Origin: Triglochin maritima
Taxonomy: Eukaryota; Streptophyta; Magnoliopsida; Alismatales; Juncaginaceae
Direction: 5' to 3'
Length of the DNA: 64,000 nt
Assembly: GCA_963682175.1 (NCBI GenBank)
Contig: OY821777.1
Coordinates: 5,163,501-5,227,500, forward strand
A program made the translations under genes and the position numbers. The stretch's first letter is position 1. Every line of letters starts with the position of its first letter. The notes under the pieces are model-generated. The model had not been told where the DNA came from, ran no database searches, and saw only the letters and a program-made list of their open reading frames with translations. Positions 35,260 to 46,800 of this stretch are shown one piece after another.

Positions 35260-36386
35260 GAGCACAAATAACAGCACCCGTGCTACCCCGGGCGCTCTGC
35301 ACTCTCCTCTATCACGTCCGTTTATCTCTCTGCCACATCAGCTCACCCAACCCACCCAAAAAAAACTCTACCCATGCCCAGGCTATCCCCACCCACACTA
35401 CACTCTCTTTCATCCACGTCATTTCTTAATTAAACAATTATAATTTTCACACAACATTTAACAAATTACATTTTATATAATTCTAATTCTAATAACATTA
35501 CAATTTTATTTTAACTCGAAATATTGTTAATAATTACTGATAAATCACGAAATTATTATTAAATATTACGGAGCCACATTACATTTAAGATAAACTGAAA
35601 TAGGAAATATTACACTCAAAGTTAAGAAACAACAGTACATATTACATAAACTAAACTTTCAAATACTACATTAGCAACTACGTTAACCAATTTTCAAACC
35701 GCTCCTCGTCTGTAGCGTTGCCATATATGCTCGATTAAATCGCCTTTCAAATCCAAATGTTGGTTCATGTCACCCACTCGATCTTGATTGACAAAAAACT
35801 CGTGAATATCCGCTATACGATCGGTCGAATACGACGTAGCTGAAGTTCCAGGACGATCTTCCATAAATTCGCGAATATCTCCAAAATTAGCATAACAGTC
35901 GCGTTCGTCCTCCACTATCATGTTATGCAGGATGATACAAGCTGTCATTATTTTGGACAGAACGTCCTTGCTCCAGGCAAGAGCCGGGTTTCTGATTATC
36001 GCGAATGAAAACAGTGCACGCGTGTTTGCTCAGTGGAAGCGTGATTAAGTGCACGCGTGATATTAGACCATACTATTAAACCATCTTGAAATTGTTGGTT
36101 CTGAATTTTTTTAATTTTTATTACTTGTAAAAAATTATTATCCCACATTAATAACAAACACACAATCCATTAATAACAAAACATCCATTAAATAATTAAA
36201 ATCTAAAAAAAATCGACGAATGGGGGTGGGAACACGTGCCCCCCACCCGAGGGCGCCCTGGGCGTCTGCCCGGGACGCCCAACGCCCGGGCACGCGCCCG
36301 GGCGGGCACCCGAGGGGCGCCCGCTCCGTTAACGGGGGTGCACCCGACCAGGGCGCCCGGGCGTGGCACCCCCGTTAAGGGTGCCC
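35260..36386. mobile_element. Harbinger-like element nested in the outer one
   Basis: Starts GAGCACAAATAACAGCACCC after TTA and ends CCGTTAAGGGTGCCC before CTA, so the 3-bp duplication has one change. It contains a transposase C-terminal fragment. Its right end is exceptionally GC-rich, with GGGCGCCC-type palindromes (36,230-36,385). About 1.13 kb. Confidence 0.75.
35694..36027 (-). pseudogene. PIF/Harbinger transposase C-terminal fragment (inner)
   Basis: Reads ..FAIIRNPALAWSKDVL then KIMTACIILHNMIVEDERD, the hallmark C-terminal segment of the PIF/Harbinger (DDE_Tnp_4) transposase, and continues to a stop after WQRYRRGAV. The catalytic DDE region is missing, so it is a remnant of a deletion derivative. 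Confidence 0.85.
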
Positions 36387-36697
36387 CTATCCAATCCACC
36401 CAGTCCCGCTACAGTATTTGTTGTCACGTCATTATTTTTATTCTTCTTTCTGAAACTCTTTCAACAATCAACAAAATCTTTTAATAATCATTATCGTAAT
36501 TATTTAATATCAACAATTCATTCGTTTTTAATTAACATTTAATATATAAATACGAAAATATTATTAAAATTTAGGAAACCGCATTACATAGTACATTAAC
36601 TGGAAATATAAAAACTAAAACGAAAAATACATCATTAAATGGTAAACTAAAATACGAAACTTAAAATACATCAAGTCGTATTTCCTCCAAATCGTTG

Positions 36698-37180
36698 TCA
36701 TATATTGTCGATCAAATCGGCTTGAAGGTTCAAATGTGTGGTACGATCACGCAATTGATCTCTCATTCTCAAGTACCTAGTAATATCCACTACACGTTCA
36801 ATGGAATACTGAATTGGCTCGTGCACGGAATTTCCAAGTTGGTCGTCAACAAATTCGTTCCAAGCTCCGAAATTACCGAAGGAATCACGTTCATCCTCCA
36901 CTATCATATTATGCATTACAATGCAAGCTGTCATTATTTTGTTATGCACAACCTTACTTCATGCAAAAGATGACTTCTTCACTATCGTGAACCGTGCTTA
37001 CAAGACTCCAAATGCACGTTCTACATATTTGTGTGCTGCTTCTTGTCGTTCAGCAAATAACATGTCTTTCGGTGTTTCTGGATGAACGATGGACGAAATG
37101 AATGCTGCTCATTTTGGATAAATATCATCAGTAAGATAATATCCCATATTATATTGAGAACTGTTTACTTCAAAATTCAC
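36698..37180 (-). pseudogene. PIF/Harbinger transposase fragment (outer), with stops
   Basis: On the minus strand, YYLTDDIYPK then LFAERQEAAHKYVERAFGVL then KIMTACIVMHNMIVEDERD match the last third of a PIF/Harbinger transposase. Stop codons interrupt it after YPK, after FGVL and after SSFA. It joins directly to ORF1 sequence at about 37,182, so the middle of the element has been deleted. Confidence 0.85.
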
Positions 37181-37182
37181 AG

Positions 37183-37609
37183 GTGAAGTTCGTCCTTCCA
37201 TTACGTCGTCAAAAACCAGAGATCGTTGCAGGACATTTAAGTCATTGCATTAACCTGGTGTGCCAAAAAATGAGTGTCATATCCACAAATCTACAAAAGC
37301 TAAAAAAAAGAAGGAAAACTGAACCAAAAAATGAGTGGCAACCATTTCAGGCACAACCTGATCCTGATATGTTAAAACTGGGGAAACAAATTGAATATAG
37401 TGCAAAAGTGAAAGAGGAAAAATACTTGCGTTACGAAGAACGGGTGGAGAGGAAACACATCGAAGTTGAGGCCAATTTTCAAAGGAAACTCAACAACAAC
37501 AAACTTGATGTCCTATTTGCTTTGATGAAGAAGTAAAACAAGGACGAATTCGATAAAGAAATACTTGCTGAACTCAATGAGCGGGCTAAAGCACAAGGAC
37601 ATCTGTAGG
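37183..37609 (+). pseudogene. Pong ORF1 (Myb/NAM-associated type) C-terminal fragment
   Basis: Contains EPKNEWQPFQAQPDPDMLKL and ..YEERVERKHIEVEANFQRKL then KLDVLFALMK, the C-terminal half of the DNA-binding ORF1 protein of Pong-like elements (often annotated as NAM-associated or GST-T3-like). A stop after MKK precedes a continuing match (DEFDKEILAELNERAKAQGHL). The same region is found at 54,640-54,905. Confidence 0.8.
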
Positions 37610-38110
37610 TGCTCATGTTTTCATTTGTAATATCAATATATCTGTTGTAGTTTATCAGTATTCTGGTAGTTTAAATTTCGTATCCGTAGGAGGACTATCT
37701 TTCCTTTTCTTATTTCTGTTGTATTTCGTATTCTGTATTTGTATTGTATTTTGTTTCCGAAGTGTATGAGTATTGTACTACTATTTATTATTTTGTTTAT
37801 GAATTTTTTAATTTTAATTTTATCTAAATAAATCAAAAAAAAGTTAATTAATCATAAAATATTTATTTCAATTATTTTTCAATACCTAATTAATTTAATT
37901 CAATTTACCTAATTAATACATTATCTTAATTATATATAAATAATCTTTATCTTTAAAAAAAATCGGGACCAATGGGGGGTACATGGCCCCCCGCCCGGAA
38001 ATGCGCCAGGGCTTCCTGCCCATGGCGCGCCCTCCGGTTAAGAGAGGGCAGCTCGGGCGCCCGAGCAAAGAGCACCCGTTAAGGGTGCTCTAATGTGTAG
38101 TGCAATATTA

Positions 38111-38891
38111 GACCATCCTTAACCGCATCTGGCACTTGGGTGCGCTCGATTTCTTCTTTTCGTCACGTCATTTGAGATCAATCATGCGTAAAAAAATAAA
38201 AAACATATTTCAAAAAATATATTTGGAAAAATAATTTAAATCTTTTTTAACCATTTTAACAAATTTAAAACAAAAACCAATGAATTAGGGGGACAAGTGT
38301 CCCCACCCAAGCCATGTTCTCTCTCGACGACTCAACCACCCGATTTCACGCTCAAGAGTGTGGAGAGCAGGGGTGTTTGGTCGAGTTGGCAGTCGAGGGG
38401 GGGGGGGGGGGGGGGGGGGGGGGGATCCGGGTGTCCGATCCACGCCCTACAGTTAAGGAGCCTCTTTAGGCCACCCACTACAGGTCGTTCCAGCATTTTA
38501 ATTTTTAAAAATAGAGTAACATAAAAAATATACTTTAAAAATATAAAAAAAGATTTTAAAGGATTTTAACCAAAATTCAAAACAAAAAATAACACCATGG
38601 TTCCCAGCTAATTGGGTGTTATTTTTTTGTTATGAAGTTTGGTTAAAATAATTTAAAATCTTTTTTAAATATGTTTTTTATTTTATTTAATTTTATAAAA
38701 AAATTGTTTTGTTTTATTTTGTTAGAGTATGAAGATAAAAAAAATGATGTAAAGAAAATAAAGTGTTTAAAAATGAAATATGGTAACAGAAGGTTTTTGG
38801 AAATGTGTGGATAAAAACTTGGAGTAGTGGTGTGAAAATGTGACGAAAAGAGTGTGTGATTTTGAGAAACTAGGCGTGGTAGTGGATGCCC
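38111..38891. mobile_element. Harbinger-type MITE with a 28-base G run
   Basis: Starts GACCATCCTTAACCGCATC after TTA (38108-38110) and ends TGGTAGTGGATGCCC before TAA. It begins 20 bases after the neighbouring Harbinger element ends. Contains 28 consecutive G at 38397-38424 and AT-rich inverted segments. Related to the 22,690 family by its ends (ccATCc-tAACC). Confidence 0.6.
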
Positions 38892-39517
38892 TAACTAATA
38901 CAACATTTTTCTTGTACAATATTGATTTGTCCTATCTTAATACGTAATAGTTTGTTGTTTTGCTTTAAAATCTCATAACCTCGTACGAACCTTCTGTTTC
39001 AGTTGGCGTTTCCAGGTCTTCTGCAACGTGCAGAAATAGCTTAGAAATTTGTTTTCGTGATGGAATTTTTTAGTCCATTCCAAGCTCTTTTTCTACTTCA
39101 AAGTTTGGTCTTGGTCTCCACGTTCCCGTTTAATGTCTTTGCAAGTTTGAACAGAGCACTTGTTAATATAAAGCATATATTTTGTACACAAAATGATACA
39201 GAATAATCTCAACACTAAAACAACTACAATTGGAAAATGTAAAATTAACACGTATACAAAACCTAATCATTGGTTTTGAACTGTATACCCACGTTTCAAT
39301 AAAAAAAAACATGAAATTCCACGATATCCATTTTCATTTTGAAACAAATGCTTGGAATACTAAAGTGGAAATGGTTTAATATAATTTTCACCGAACATTT
39401 GACGAGAAACTAACAATAGTTTAAACGGATGCATAAAATTATATATGTCATAAATTAAGAATAAGAGAGCAATCATATGAAAAGTGTAAGTACCCATGAA
39501 GCTTCTCAAAAAGGAAG
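38892..39517. other. Spacer, nothing recognised
   Basis: AT-rich, with no coding frame or repeat that can be supported. Confidence 0.4.
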
Positions 39518-39672
39518 GGAACTACTAAACGTCGTCCCAAAACTACTTAAATCGCCACTTGAAATTACCAAATTTCCCTTAACAATATATTTAATACCCA
39601 TATCGTCCCGTGTCTATAAATAAGGCCTATGGTCTTGTATATTCATAATTTATCAGTAAAAACACCACGAAA

Positions 39673-41400
39673 ATGTCTGGCGAGGGTGATGCATCGGGTG
39701 AGGTAAGCCTGGCGCGGGGAAATTTTTGGGCCGAGCGTCTGCATTAGACGCCTCCCCCATGGTGAGGGCGTTTGCGTAGGACGCCCTCCCCATGGCCGAG
39801 GCGTCTAACGCAGACGCCTACACAATGGGAGAGGCGTCTTATGTAGACGTCCTCCCCATGGGTAAGGCGTCTGTATTAGACGCCCTTCCCAATGGCAAGG
39901 CGTCCTACGCAGACGCCTTACCGTTGGGGAAGGCGTTTAACACAGACGCCCCAGCCATGGGGCAGGCGTCTAATACAGACGCCTGTTTTTTTTTTTTTTT
40001 TTTAATTTCGACTTTATTTTTTAATTTTTTTAATTTCGATTTTATTTTTTTAATTTTTTAATTTCGATTTTATTTTTGTAGGTTCCAAATTTCGGTGGTG
40101 ATGGAGTGGATTACAGTGAGTTATTTCAAACTACACAAATCTTTGAAACAATCGATGAAGCATGTAAATGGGCCAAACAAGTAGCTATCGGATCTGGGTT
40201 TTTTTTGGTCGTGTCGTCGTACAAAACAAGATCAGATAGTCGGATGGATTGTTATTTGAGATGCGACCGGCGAAATCAAATGGAGTCTCGGGATATGGAT
40301 ACTGCACTTCGAAGAAACACCAAAAGAAAGGGTTGCGGTTGCCGTTTCTTAATAAAAGTGGTGGAGCGACGAGATCGTGATGGATGGGTTGTGGTTTATA
40401 ATAGTGCTCACGGACATCACAACCACAGACTGACAGTTTATCCAGAGGGTCATCGTCAAATTAGTGGTTTAAGTTCTGGGGCGAAGAAGATTGTTCGTGA
40501 TATGACAGAGGCGCAAGCAAAACCACGGAACATCTTGAAGGCAGTAAAAGAAAAATTCCCGGAGGACAATCCAAATCAAAGGCATATTTATAATTTCAGA
40601 GATTACATGAGGAGGACAAAATCTGAAGATCGGAATCCCGTCCAGCAGTTTCTCTACCAAGCAGTGCAGTGTGAGTACTTACATTGGATTATGGCGGATC
40701 CAGAAACTGATGTCGTCACTCACGCTTTTTTGGCACATCCGACGTCAGTCCAGTTGTTGCGGACATATCCTTTCGTTATCTGCATGGATTCGACTTACAA
40801 GACGAACAAGTATAAGATGCATTTGTTCGAAATGATTGGGGTCACACCAGCAAACATGAATTTCCTTATTGGATATGCGATTTTGATGGATGAATCTTAC
40901 TCCAGTTATTTGTGGGTGATGGAGAAGTTGAGAGATCTGTTATTGGGGACTGTCAGCCCGACTGCAATAATAACAGACCGGGAGTTAGGCCTTATGCGAC
41001 CAGTGAGAGAGGTTTTTCCTGACTCTGCTCATTTAATTGGGGCGGGGGACCTTGTGGCGAGAATCACTATATGGAGACGTGGACGGACTTGTTTCCCATT
41101 GCAAATTTTTACAAGTGTGCAGTTATGTTCTTCTCTCTCGGAAATGATGGTTCATTGTACCCATGTCTTACAGTTCTACCTTGGGAGAGTCCGCCTACCG
41201 TGACGAGACCGTGCAGAGAGTTGATTATTGCTCATTTAGGGAGTTACGCTCATTACATTCGTTTGGAATTGAATGAGGGATTCCCCGTACCTCCTATAGC
41301 GACTCTGTGGTATCAAATACGAGATGAGAGTGTTATTGGATGGGAGCTGGAGTACCAAAATAGGATAGCATATTGGCAACAATTATGTAATATGTTTTGA
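39673..41400 (+). pseudogene. Mutator-like transposase fused to an OTU-like tail, deleted and frameshifted
   Basis: Exon 1 (39673-39702, MSGEGDASGE) has a GT donor; exon 2 resumes in frame at 40082. The protein has a FAR1-like Cys/His region (MDCYLRCDRR, CGCRFLIKV, HGHHNHR) and a MULE DDE core with the first two acidic sites (FVICMDSTYKT; AIITDRELGLM). At about 41,060 the frame shifts, and the match jumps to the C-terminus of an OTU-like protease domain (GENHYMETW, AVMFFSL, FPVPPIATLW, GWELEYQNRI). The third catalytic residue and most of the OTU domain are missing. MULE proteins with OTU tails are known in plants; this one is a deletion product and cannot be active. Confidence 0.85.
39732..39983 (+). 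repeat. 33-bp hairpin repeats in the transposase first intron
   Basis: About eight units of 33 bp, each with a short palindrome such as GGCGTCTAACGCAGACGCC (7-bp stem, 5-base loop) followed by a CCCATGG-like linker. Because the unit is 33 bp, one frame stays open as an 11-residue repeat (MGEASYVDVLP and variants). It lies between a GT donor (39703) and an AG acceptor (40080-40081), so translation is unlikely. Ends in a T-rich tract. Confidence 0.85.
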
Positions 41401-41790
41401 TATGGTTGTATAATTATGTAATATGTTTTGATATGTTTGTATAATTATGTAATATGTTTTGATATGTTTGTACATTATATAGTGTTGCTTTATTATGTAA
41501 TATGTTTTGATATGTTTGCTTTATTTGCATTATATATAATAGTACGACAGGTTATCAAACACAAATACAAATAATAAGCGTACAACAGATAAGCAAAACA
41601 CAAATACAAACAATAAGCGTACGACATGTTAGCAAACACAAACACAAATACAAATAATAAGCGTACAACAGATAAACAAATATAAATGCAAATACTAAGC
41701 GTAGCACAGATAAGCAAACACAAATACTAAGCGTACAACAGATAAACAAATATAAATGCAAATAGTAAGAGTACGGTACAACAGATCAGC
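41396..41790 (+). repeat. Two short tandem arrays between the convergent MULE genes
   Basis: 41,385-41,515 has about four units with ATGTAATATGTTTTGATATG; the transposase stop codon lies in the first. 41,530-41,790 has about seven units near ACAAATACAAATAATAAGCG then TACAACAGATAA. They fill the space between the 3' ends of the two genes. Confidence 0.8.
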
Positions 41791-41835
41791 CTACTCATCA
41801 TCCGAATCATGGTCGGAGATGCCTAACTGAGTATG

Positions 41836-43654
41836 TCACGACTGTATGATCTCATCCAAATCTCCGCATGCAGCTCTGGCATCGTCTGGCAGCTCATCCC
41901 TCATCTGCAAGATTGGGTCTACAACCCGTATCATCTTACCCATCCACTGCACATAACATTAACATTAGCGTACATTAACCAATTATACGGTACAAATAAA
42001 TATAGATAAAATGAAAAAAATTACCAGATCGCCACACGTCCTATCTGGTGGTCGATCTGCTCTCCGGGAGGCACCACGGACGATGATAGGATGTGAGTAA
42101 CTACCGAACCAATCAAGATAACCTGCATCACACTCGGAGGGGTCGCGACTACGTCTGAAGTCGCCAAGGAACAATCGGCATGATCTCGGAAATGTCCGCC
42201 AAGTCGATTCCGCTGTAGAAGCGGGGAACCTGACGTCGTACGTCGCTGCTATCGCAGACCGCACCGCATGCTCTGGTGTCGGAATGTCAACCGGGATCAC
42301 CTGAACATATCCTAACTGACGCAAGACCCGATCGGGCATATAAGACTCTATGATATCCCGATAACGAATAAGACCCATCAATAAAGTCCTCGGGACATCC
42401 GCTGCTGGGTCTGGACCATAGGGTAACCACTCCACCTAAAGTTTAACACATTAATAATAATACATAATAAAATTAAATAAATGGTGTAAAATTTGATACC
42501 TCTGATGCAGTCATCTGATCTAGCCGTGCGCGGATGGAACGCAATCGTCCATCGCTCTTGTCCTCGCTCCGGACAGCCCACATACCCGAACGTGGATGAC
42601 CCTCGTCGATAATCTTCCGCTCACGATGCGGGCGGAATGCAGGAAAGTACTCGTATATCCACGCCTGCAGCAGCGTAAGACAACCTGCAATCCCAGAACA
42701 ATCCGCACGGCTAGCTATCCCAAGCTGCCGGTACAGGTATGCCAACGTCGCTGACCCCCACGAGTACTCACGAACGGTCTCCGGGTCCCTAGCCTCCAGT
42801 AGACCGCGTGGTCTGATCCGACAACCACTCTTGTCGACAAACAAGACGGCTCCGAGCATCAAGAATAGGTACGCCGTCAACTGTGTATCATCGGCCCGCG
42901 GAGGTCGTGCCCGTCTGCATAGGTCCTCAAGGGAGTCGATGCCGACACCACCACCACTCCATAAAGCTGTATCTCTCGCCAGACCATCAGGTGTGACACC
43001 AAGCAACTCTGCCACATAACACCTCAGCTCAGACGTCGACCCCTGAGCACTAACCAGACGACCATCCACAGGAATGCGCAGGATCTGGAAAACATCGTGA
43101 AGCATGATCGTCATCTCTCCGAAAGGCATGTGGAAAGTGTTGGTGTCAGGCTGCCACCGCTCCACAAACGCCGAAATCAAAGGCATGTCGAGATAAGGGA
43201 ACATGCTGTACGGTAAGTGCCCCAAATGCGTGGCACTAATCTCCTCTCTGATATCAGCACTCAGTGTAGACCGCCAACCCTGTAGTGCTGTACAGGCTCT
43301 GTGCCGATTATGGCACTTCAGAACCTTCCGATCCTCTCCGTCCCAGATCCGTCTAGCAATGTGACCCCAGAAACTAGGAATGACGCTCCCATCTAAAGGA
43401 CCACCAGGCGTCATACTGCTCACGATCCAAGAATCGTCCGGAACCCTCCTCTTCTTCTGAGCGCGGGGATCTACAGTGCACGAGCTCGAATCCCCATAGG
43501 GGGAGCGGCTTCCTCGGACGCCCGCCCCATGCGGGGGGCGTCTCCCTCGGACGCCGACGATTTTTTTTTATTTAAAAACAAATAAATAACGTAATGTTAC
43601 CTCATACGGGTACACCGGGGGAACTGCTGGCTGCTTCCCTGGCCTCCGAGACAT
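41836..43654 (-). CDS. Plant mobile domain (PMD / MAIN-like) protein
   Basis: The body is carried by three minus-strand exons: 42500-43423 (extending a little upstream), 42025-42435 and 41836-41946, all GT/AG and in frame, about 480 residues. Recognisable PMD segments: ISATHLGHLPYSMFPYLDMP, LISAFVERWQPDTNTFHMPF then GEMTIMLHDVFQILRIPVDG, LTAYLFLMLGAVLFVDKSG, and ..SATLAYLYRQLGIASR. A further first exon (43601-43654, MSRRPGKQPAVPPVYPYE with a GT donor) is likely, but its join to exon 2 needs an acceptor that I could not fix in frame. PMD proteins of the MAIN/MAIL type affect genome stability and silencing; copies carried by Mutator-like elements are known. Apart from the first intron the frame is intact, in contrast to the adjacent transposase. 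Confidence 0.82.
43507..43556. repeat. Hairpin repeats in the PMD gene's first intron
   Basis: Two units of GGCGTCcgaGGGAGACGCC type with a CCGCATGGGG-like linker. They match in design the 33-bp hairpin repeats at the other end of the same element. Confidence 0.65.
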
Positions 43655-43801
43655 TCGTAATCTTGTGTAGTAGGTATAGGAAGAGAAAGTTTTGAAAAAA
43701 GAGTGAAATTGTGAGATATATAAGCAAAAATAGGACGAAGGGCAATTTGGTAATTTCAAGGGACGATTTAAGTAATTTTAGGACGGCGTTTAGCAGTTCA
43801 G

Positions 43802-46800
43802 AAAAGGAAACCCAAAATTCGATAGGCATAAACAAATACTAACGTGGGGTAGGCATGTCCCTAGACACCCATATTGGACGAAGAAAGACAATTTTTTAGA
43901 TTCCGTGACCTACCCTATGTGAGGAACTACATATCCAAAGAACCCCAACGAACCAACCAAGAGACCAATCTGGTTAAATTTAAGGTACAAACTGCTTTTT
44001 CCATATGAAACTATACAAGCTCACAATGTGGTTTCTTTTGTATTAACTTCGTTTGACTAAATGATTAATGTAACGAATGAATACTTGATTCTGTGTTCCA
44101 AAATTGAGCCTCTAATGCAGTGCACCATCCAAGATCCAACCTCCGACCTCCTCATCGGCTTTCTACAGTAGGAAATAGAATAGTAGCAGAAGTGGGTTGG
44201 TAGGAGGGTCCATGTAAACGGAATTTCTTTTTCACCGGTGGATCATCTTGTTCCGAACAATACTGTTAGTTTTTGGGACAATTTATTAGTGTTTTCATGG
44301 CAAATACTAACAAAATGGCATCCAACTAAGGGTATAAATGAACCTGAGTCGAGCGAAATTTTGAATCATAAGTATTATATTATGTTATAAACAAATACAA
44401 AAAAATAATTATGAATTGAGTAATAAAAAATTAGAACGAGCTATCGAGCCGAACATCAATTTTTTTCGAGTTCGAGCGGCTCGTTTACCAAACCAAAGTT
44501 GAATTTAATGTTAACTTTAGAATAATAATGAATATTGAGGGTGTAAGTGCAATTTTTGTACCAACTAGAACCTTAAGTAAAAATTCTTATTAGCATCTCA
44601 AATCTCAAGTATTCCACTATGACAACATTATACTCTCATCTAATATATTACTTACTTTAGAATCCTAAAATTTCTTTTTTTGAATTTCCTCTTAAGTTGA
44701 CGATCATTTAGCTAAGTTTTTATTTATTTTTACAATTTTATTCTTTTGTCATTTTGAGTGAAGGATATAGGTTAGAAGCTACTTGAAGTCCAGCTTATGG
44801 GCCGTAAGGCCGCCCCAATTGTTCGACAAGAGTCATAAGATAATGTGCAGTGCCGTATTCATCAATGGGCCCTTGTTATGCGAGAAGAATAATTTAACGT
44901 AAAAATACGATCTTATTTTTTTATGATCAGAATGGTGAGAATGTTCAAAATATCTCAAATATGGTTCAAAATCCCGGGTTAGACGTCTAGATTAGTCCAG
45001 ACATGCATCATAGATTTTGATACCTAATTGTGGCTGAATTTTTACTTTTGTAGTATATGTGAATATAAGCAACAATAACAACACATAAACTAAATTATTA
45101 TTTTAGTGGATACTTCCAATTTAATCTAGTTTGAAATATATATATAATTAAAAATGACATCAACTTTGAAGAAGTTGCAAGTACGTAGGTTAAATAATAT
45201 TCTGCTACTACACAGGCAAATTTATGTTTTATTTAAACGAATTTGTATGAAGTTTGAAGAATTTGATCGGTTAATTAAATGCAAATTAAAACTAATTTTT
45301 TTATTAAAAAATCCTACAAAATATTAACCGGAGATAGCTCTGTTAAAAGACATTTTGTCTTGAGGTACTCAAGACCAGGGTCGAATCCTAGCAGTTCTAT
45401 TCGTTATGTTTTAGTGTTTAAAATGGGTTGCGGCAAAGTACCTACGTAGCTAAAAAAAACTGCACGCAATAAGTATTTTATTTTCTTGAAAAGAAGTAAC
45501 ATGACTATTTTGTTAGCATGCTATAACTCACATTATTTACCGACGTGCAGTGTTGAAAATTCAATTTAATTTAATTTACATGGTCCTTTTACATCTAAAT
45601 TCCACTCTATTTTTTCTCCCGATCGAGGATGGAAATTAGCATGTGTAAATCCTATGAGCGTATCAGTATCAATTAAATTTAATTGTTTTAGTTGAATCCC
45701 AACGGTTCAAATACCCTCATATTTTCTTTTTAATATAAAAATAGCATTTATTATGATTTTTCCAGAAAACAACACATATCTCCACTTCAACTCCTTTGTC
45801 CTCAACTAGCTATCGATCATTTCCCAATTATTAGAGCGCATATTGTTGGGCTGACATGATCATCTTAAATTATAAGTCTAGAAGTTTCTCATGAGTCAAG
45901 ACGATTGCTATCAACGATGAACTCTAATTTCAAACACAGTAGCAACTTTCAGAAAGTTACCACTTGTCAATTGCCATCACGTCACCTAACTGTGCAAATA
46001 TTTCAAAGTTTATCTCACCTAATTAGAAAACATACAGGGTTCGCAAAGGTTAACAGCGATAATTATTTTTGCGTACGTATTGCAGCTGTTGCATGAGATC
46101 GATTTGGACGTGTGAGTTGTGTTAAGACACTAATTGATGACCGTAAGAGAAGGGAACAGAAGAGATATGTGTATAACCCATCATCTCGATTTCGACAACT
46201 TGTAGGCTTTTGCGGTCGGAAATAGAGTGTTTAGATATTATTATTCGATGTCGATGTCTAACACTAGTGTGGGAGATGGAAGAGTTGTTGAAATTTCAAT
46301 TTCAAACTTAATTACATGCGACCTAATACGTACGTATTTCATTTATGCGTCAATTGCGCTCGGAAGTCATGTGATTGGCTAAGATATATTGTGTACGTCT
46401 GCATGCAATACCCTTTTGTATCACAATAATATTGTTGAAAGCAAGAAAATAAAAATGTATATTTTTTATTGCTACATTCAACTATGATTTAGTATCTTGA
46501 AGTATAAAACTCATTGATTCAGTATCTCGAGATATTTTAAAATGTAGTTGAATCTATAATGTTAATTTTTTGTATAATTGCCCTTTTACTGTTAGTCCAT
46601 TTTACCGTCCCGTAGGTTATACTTCCCAAAAATGGTAGGTGATGTTCAATTGGAATTCATGTACTTCATTAGAACTATCACTTGAGTCACAATCATAAGT
46701 TTACTTGGAGAAGGTATTGACGGAATATTGCATATGCATGCAAATATACTAGGTACGCAAGAATGCAATTAGATACAGATTCGTACTCATATTTAGTGGT

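Larger units (their letters stand above)
35141..38090. mobile_element. Harbinger/Pong-like element, outer (interrupted)
   Basis: The left end TAGCATCGTTAACGG pairs with the reverse complement of the right end, CCGTTAAGGGTGCTC, and TAA flanks both sides (35138-35140, 38091-38093). It carries a broken transposase (-) and an ORF1 remnant (+). A second element is inserted at 35,260-36,386: the sequences on either side of it match, in order, the uninterrupted left part of the related element at 53,049 (TCTCTCAGCCACGTCAGC then CCAATcCACcCAGTC-like). Confidence 0.8.
39518..43801. mobile_element. Mutator-like element with transposase remnant and PMD gene
   Basis: Inverted ends of about 70 bp: at the left, CTAAACGTCGTCCCAAAACT then ACTTAAATCGCCACTTGAAA; at the right (reverse complement), CTAAACGCCGTCCTAAAATT then ACTTAAATCGTCCCTTGAAA. 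AAAAGGAA flanks both sides (39510-39517, 43802-43809), fitting the 8-9-bp duplication of Mutator-like elements. It holds two convergent genes: a transposase/OTU remnant (+) and a plant mobile domain gene (-). Both first introns, just inside each end, carry GGCGTC..GACGCC hairpin repeats. Confidence 0.88.

Noticed and set aside
39792..40061. Frame of 11-residue repeats
   Set aside because: Open only because the repeat unit is 33 bp; it lies between clear donor and acceptor sites of the transposase gene.
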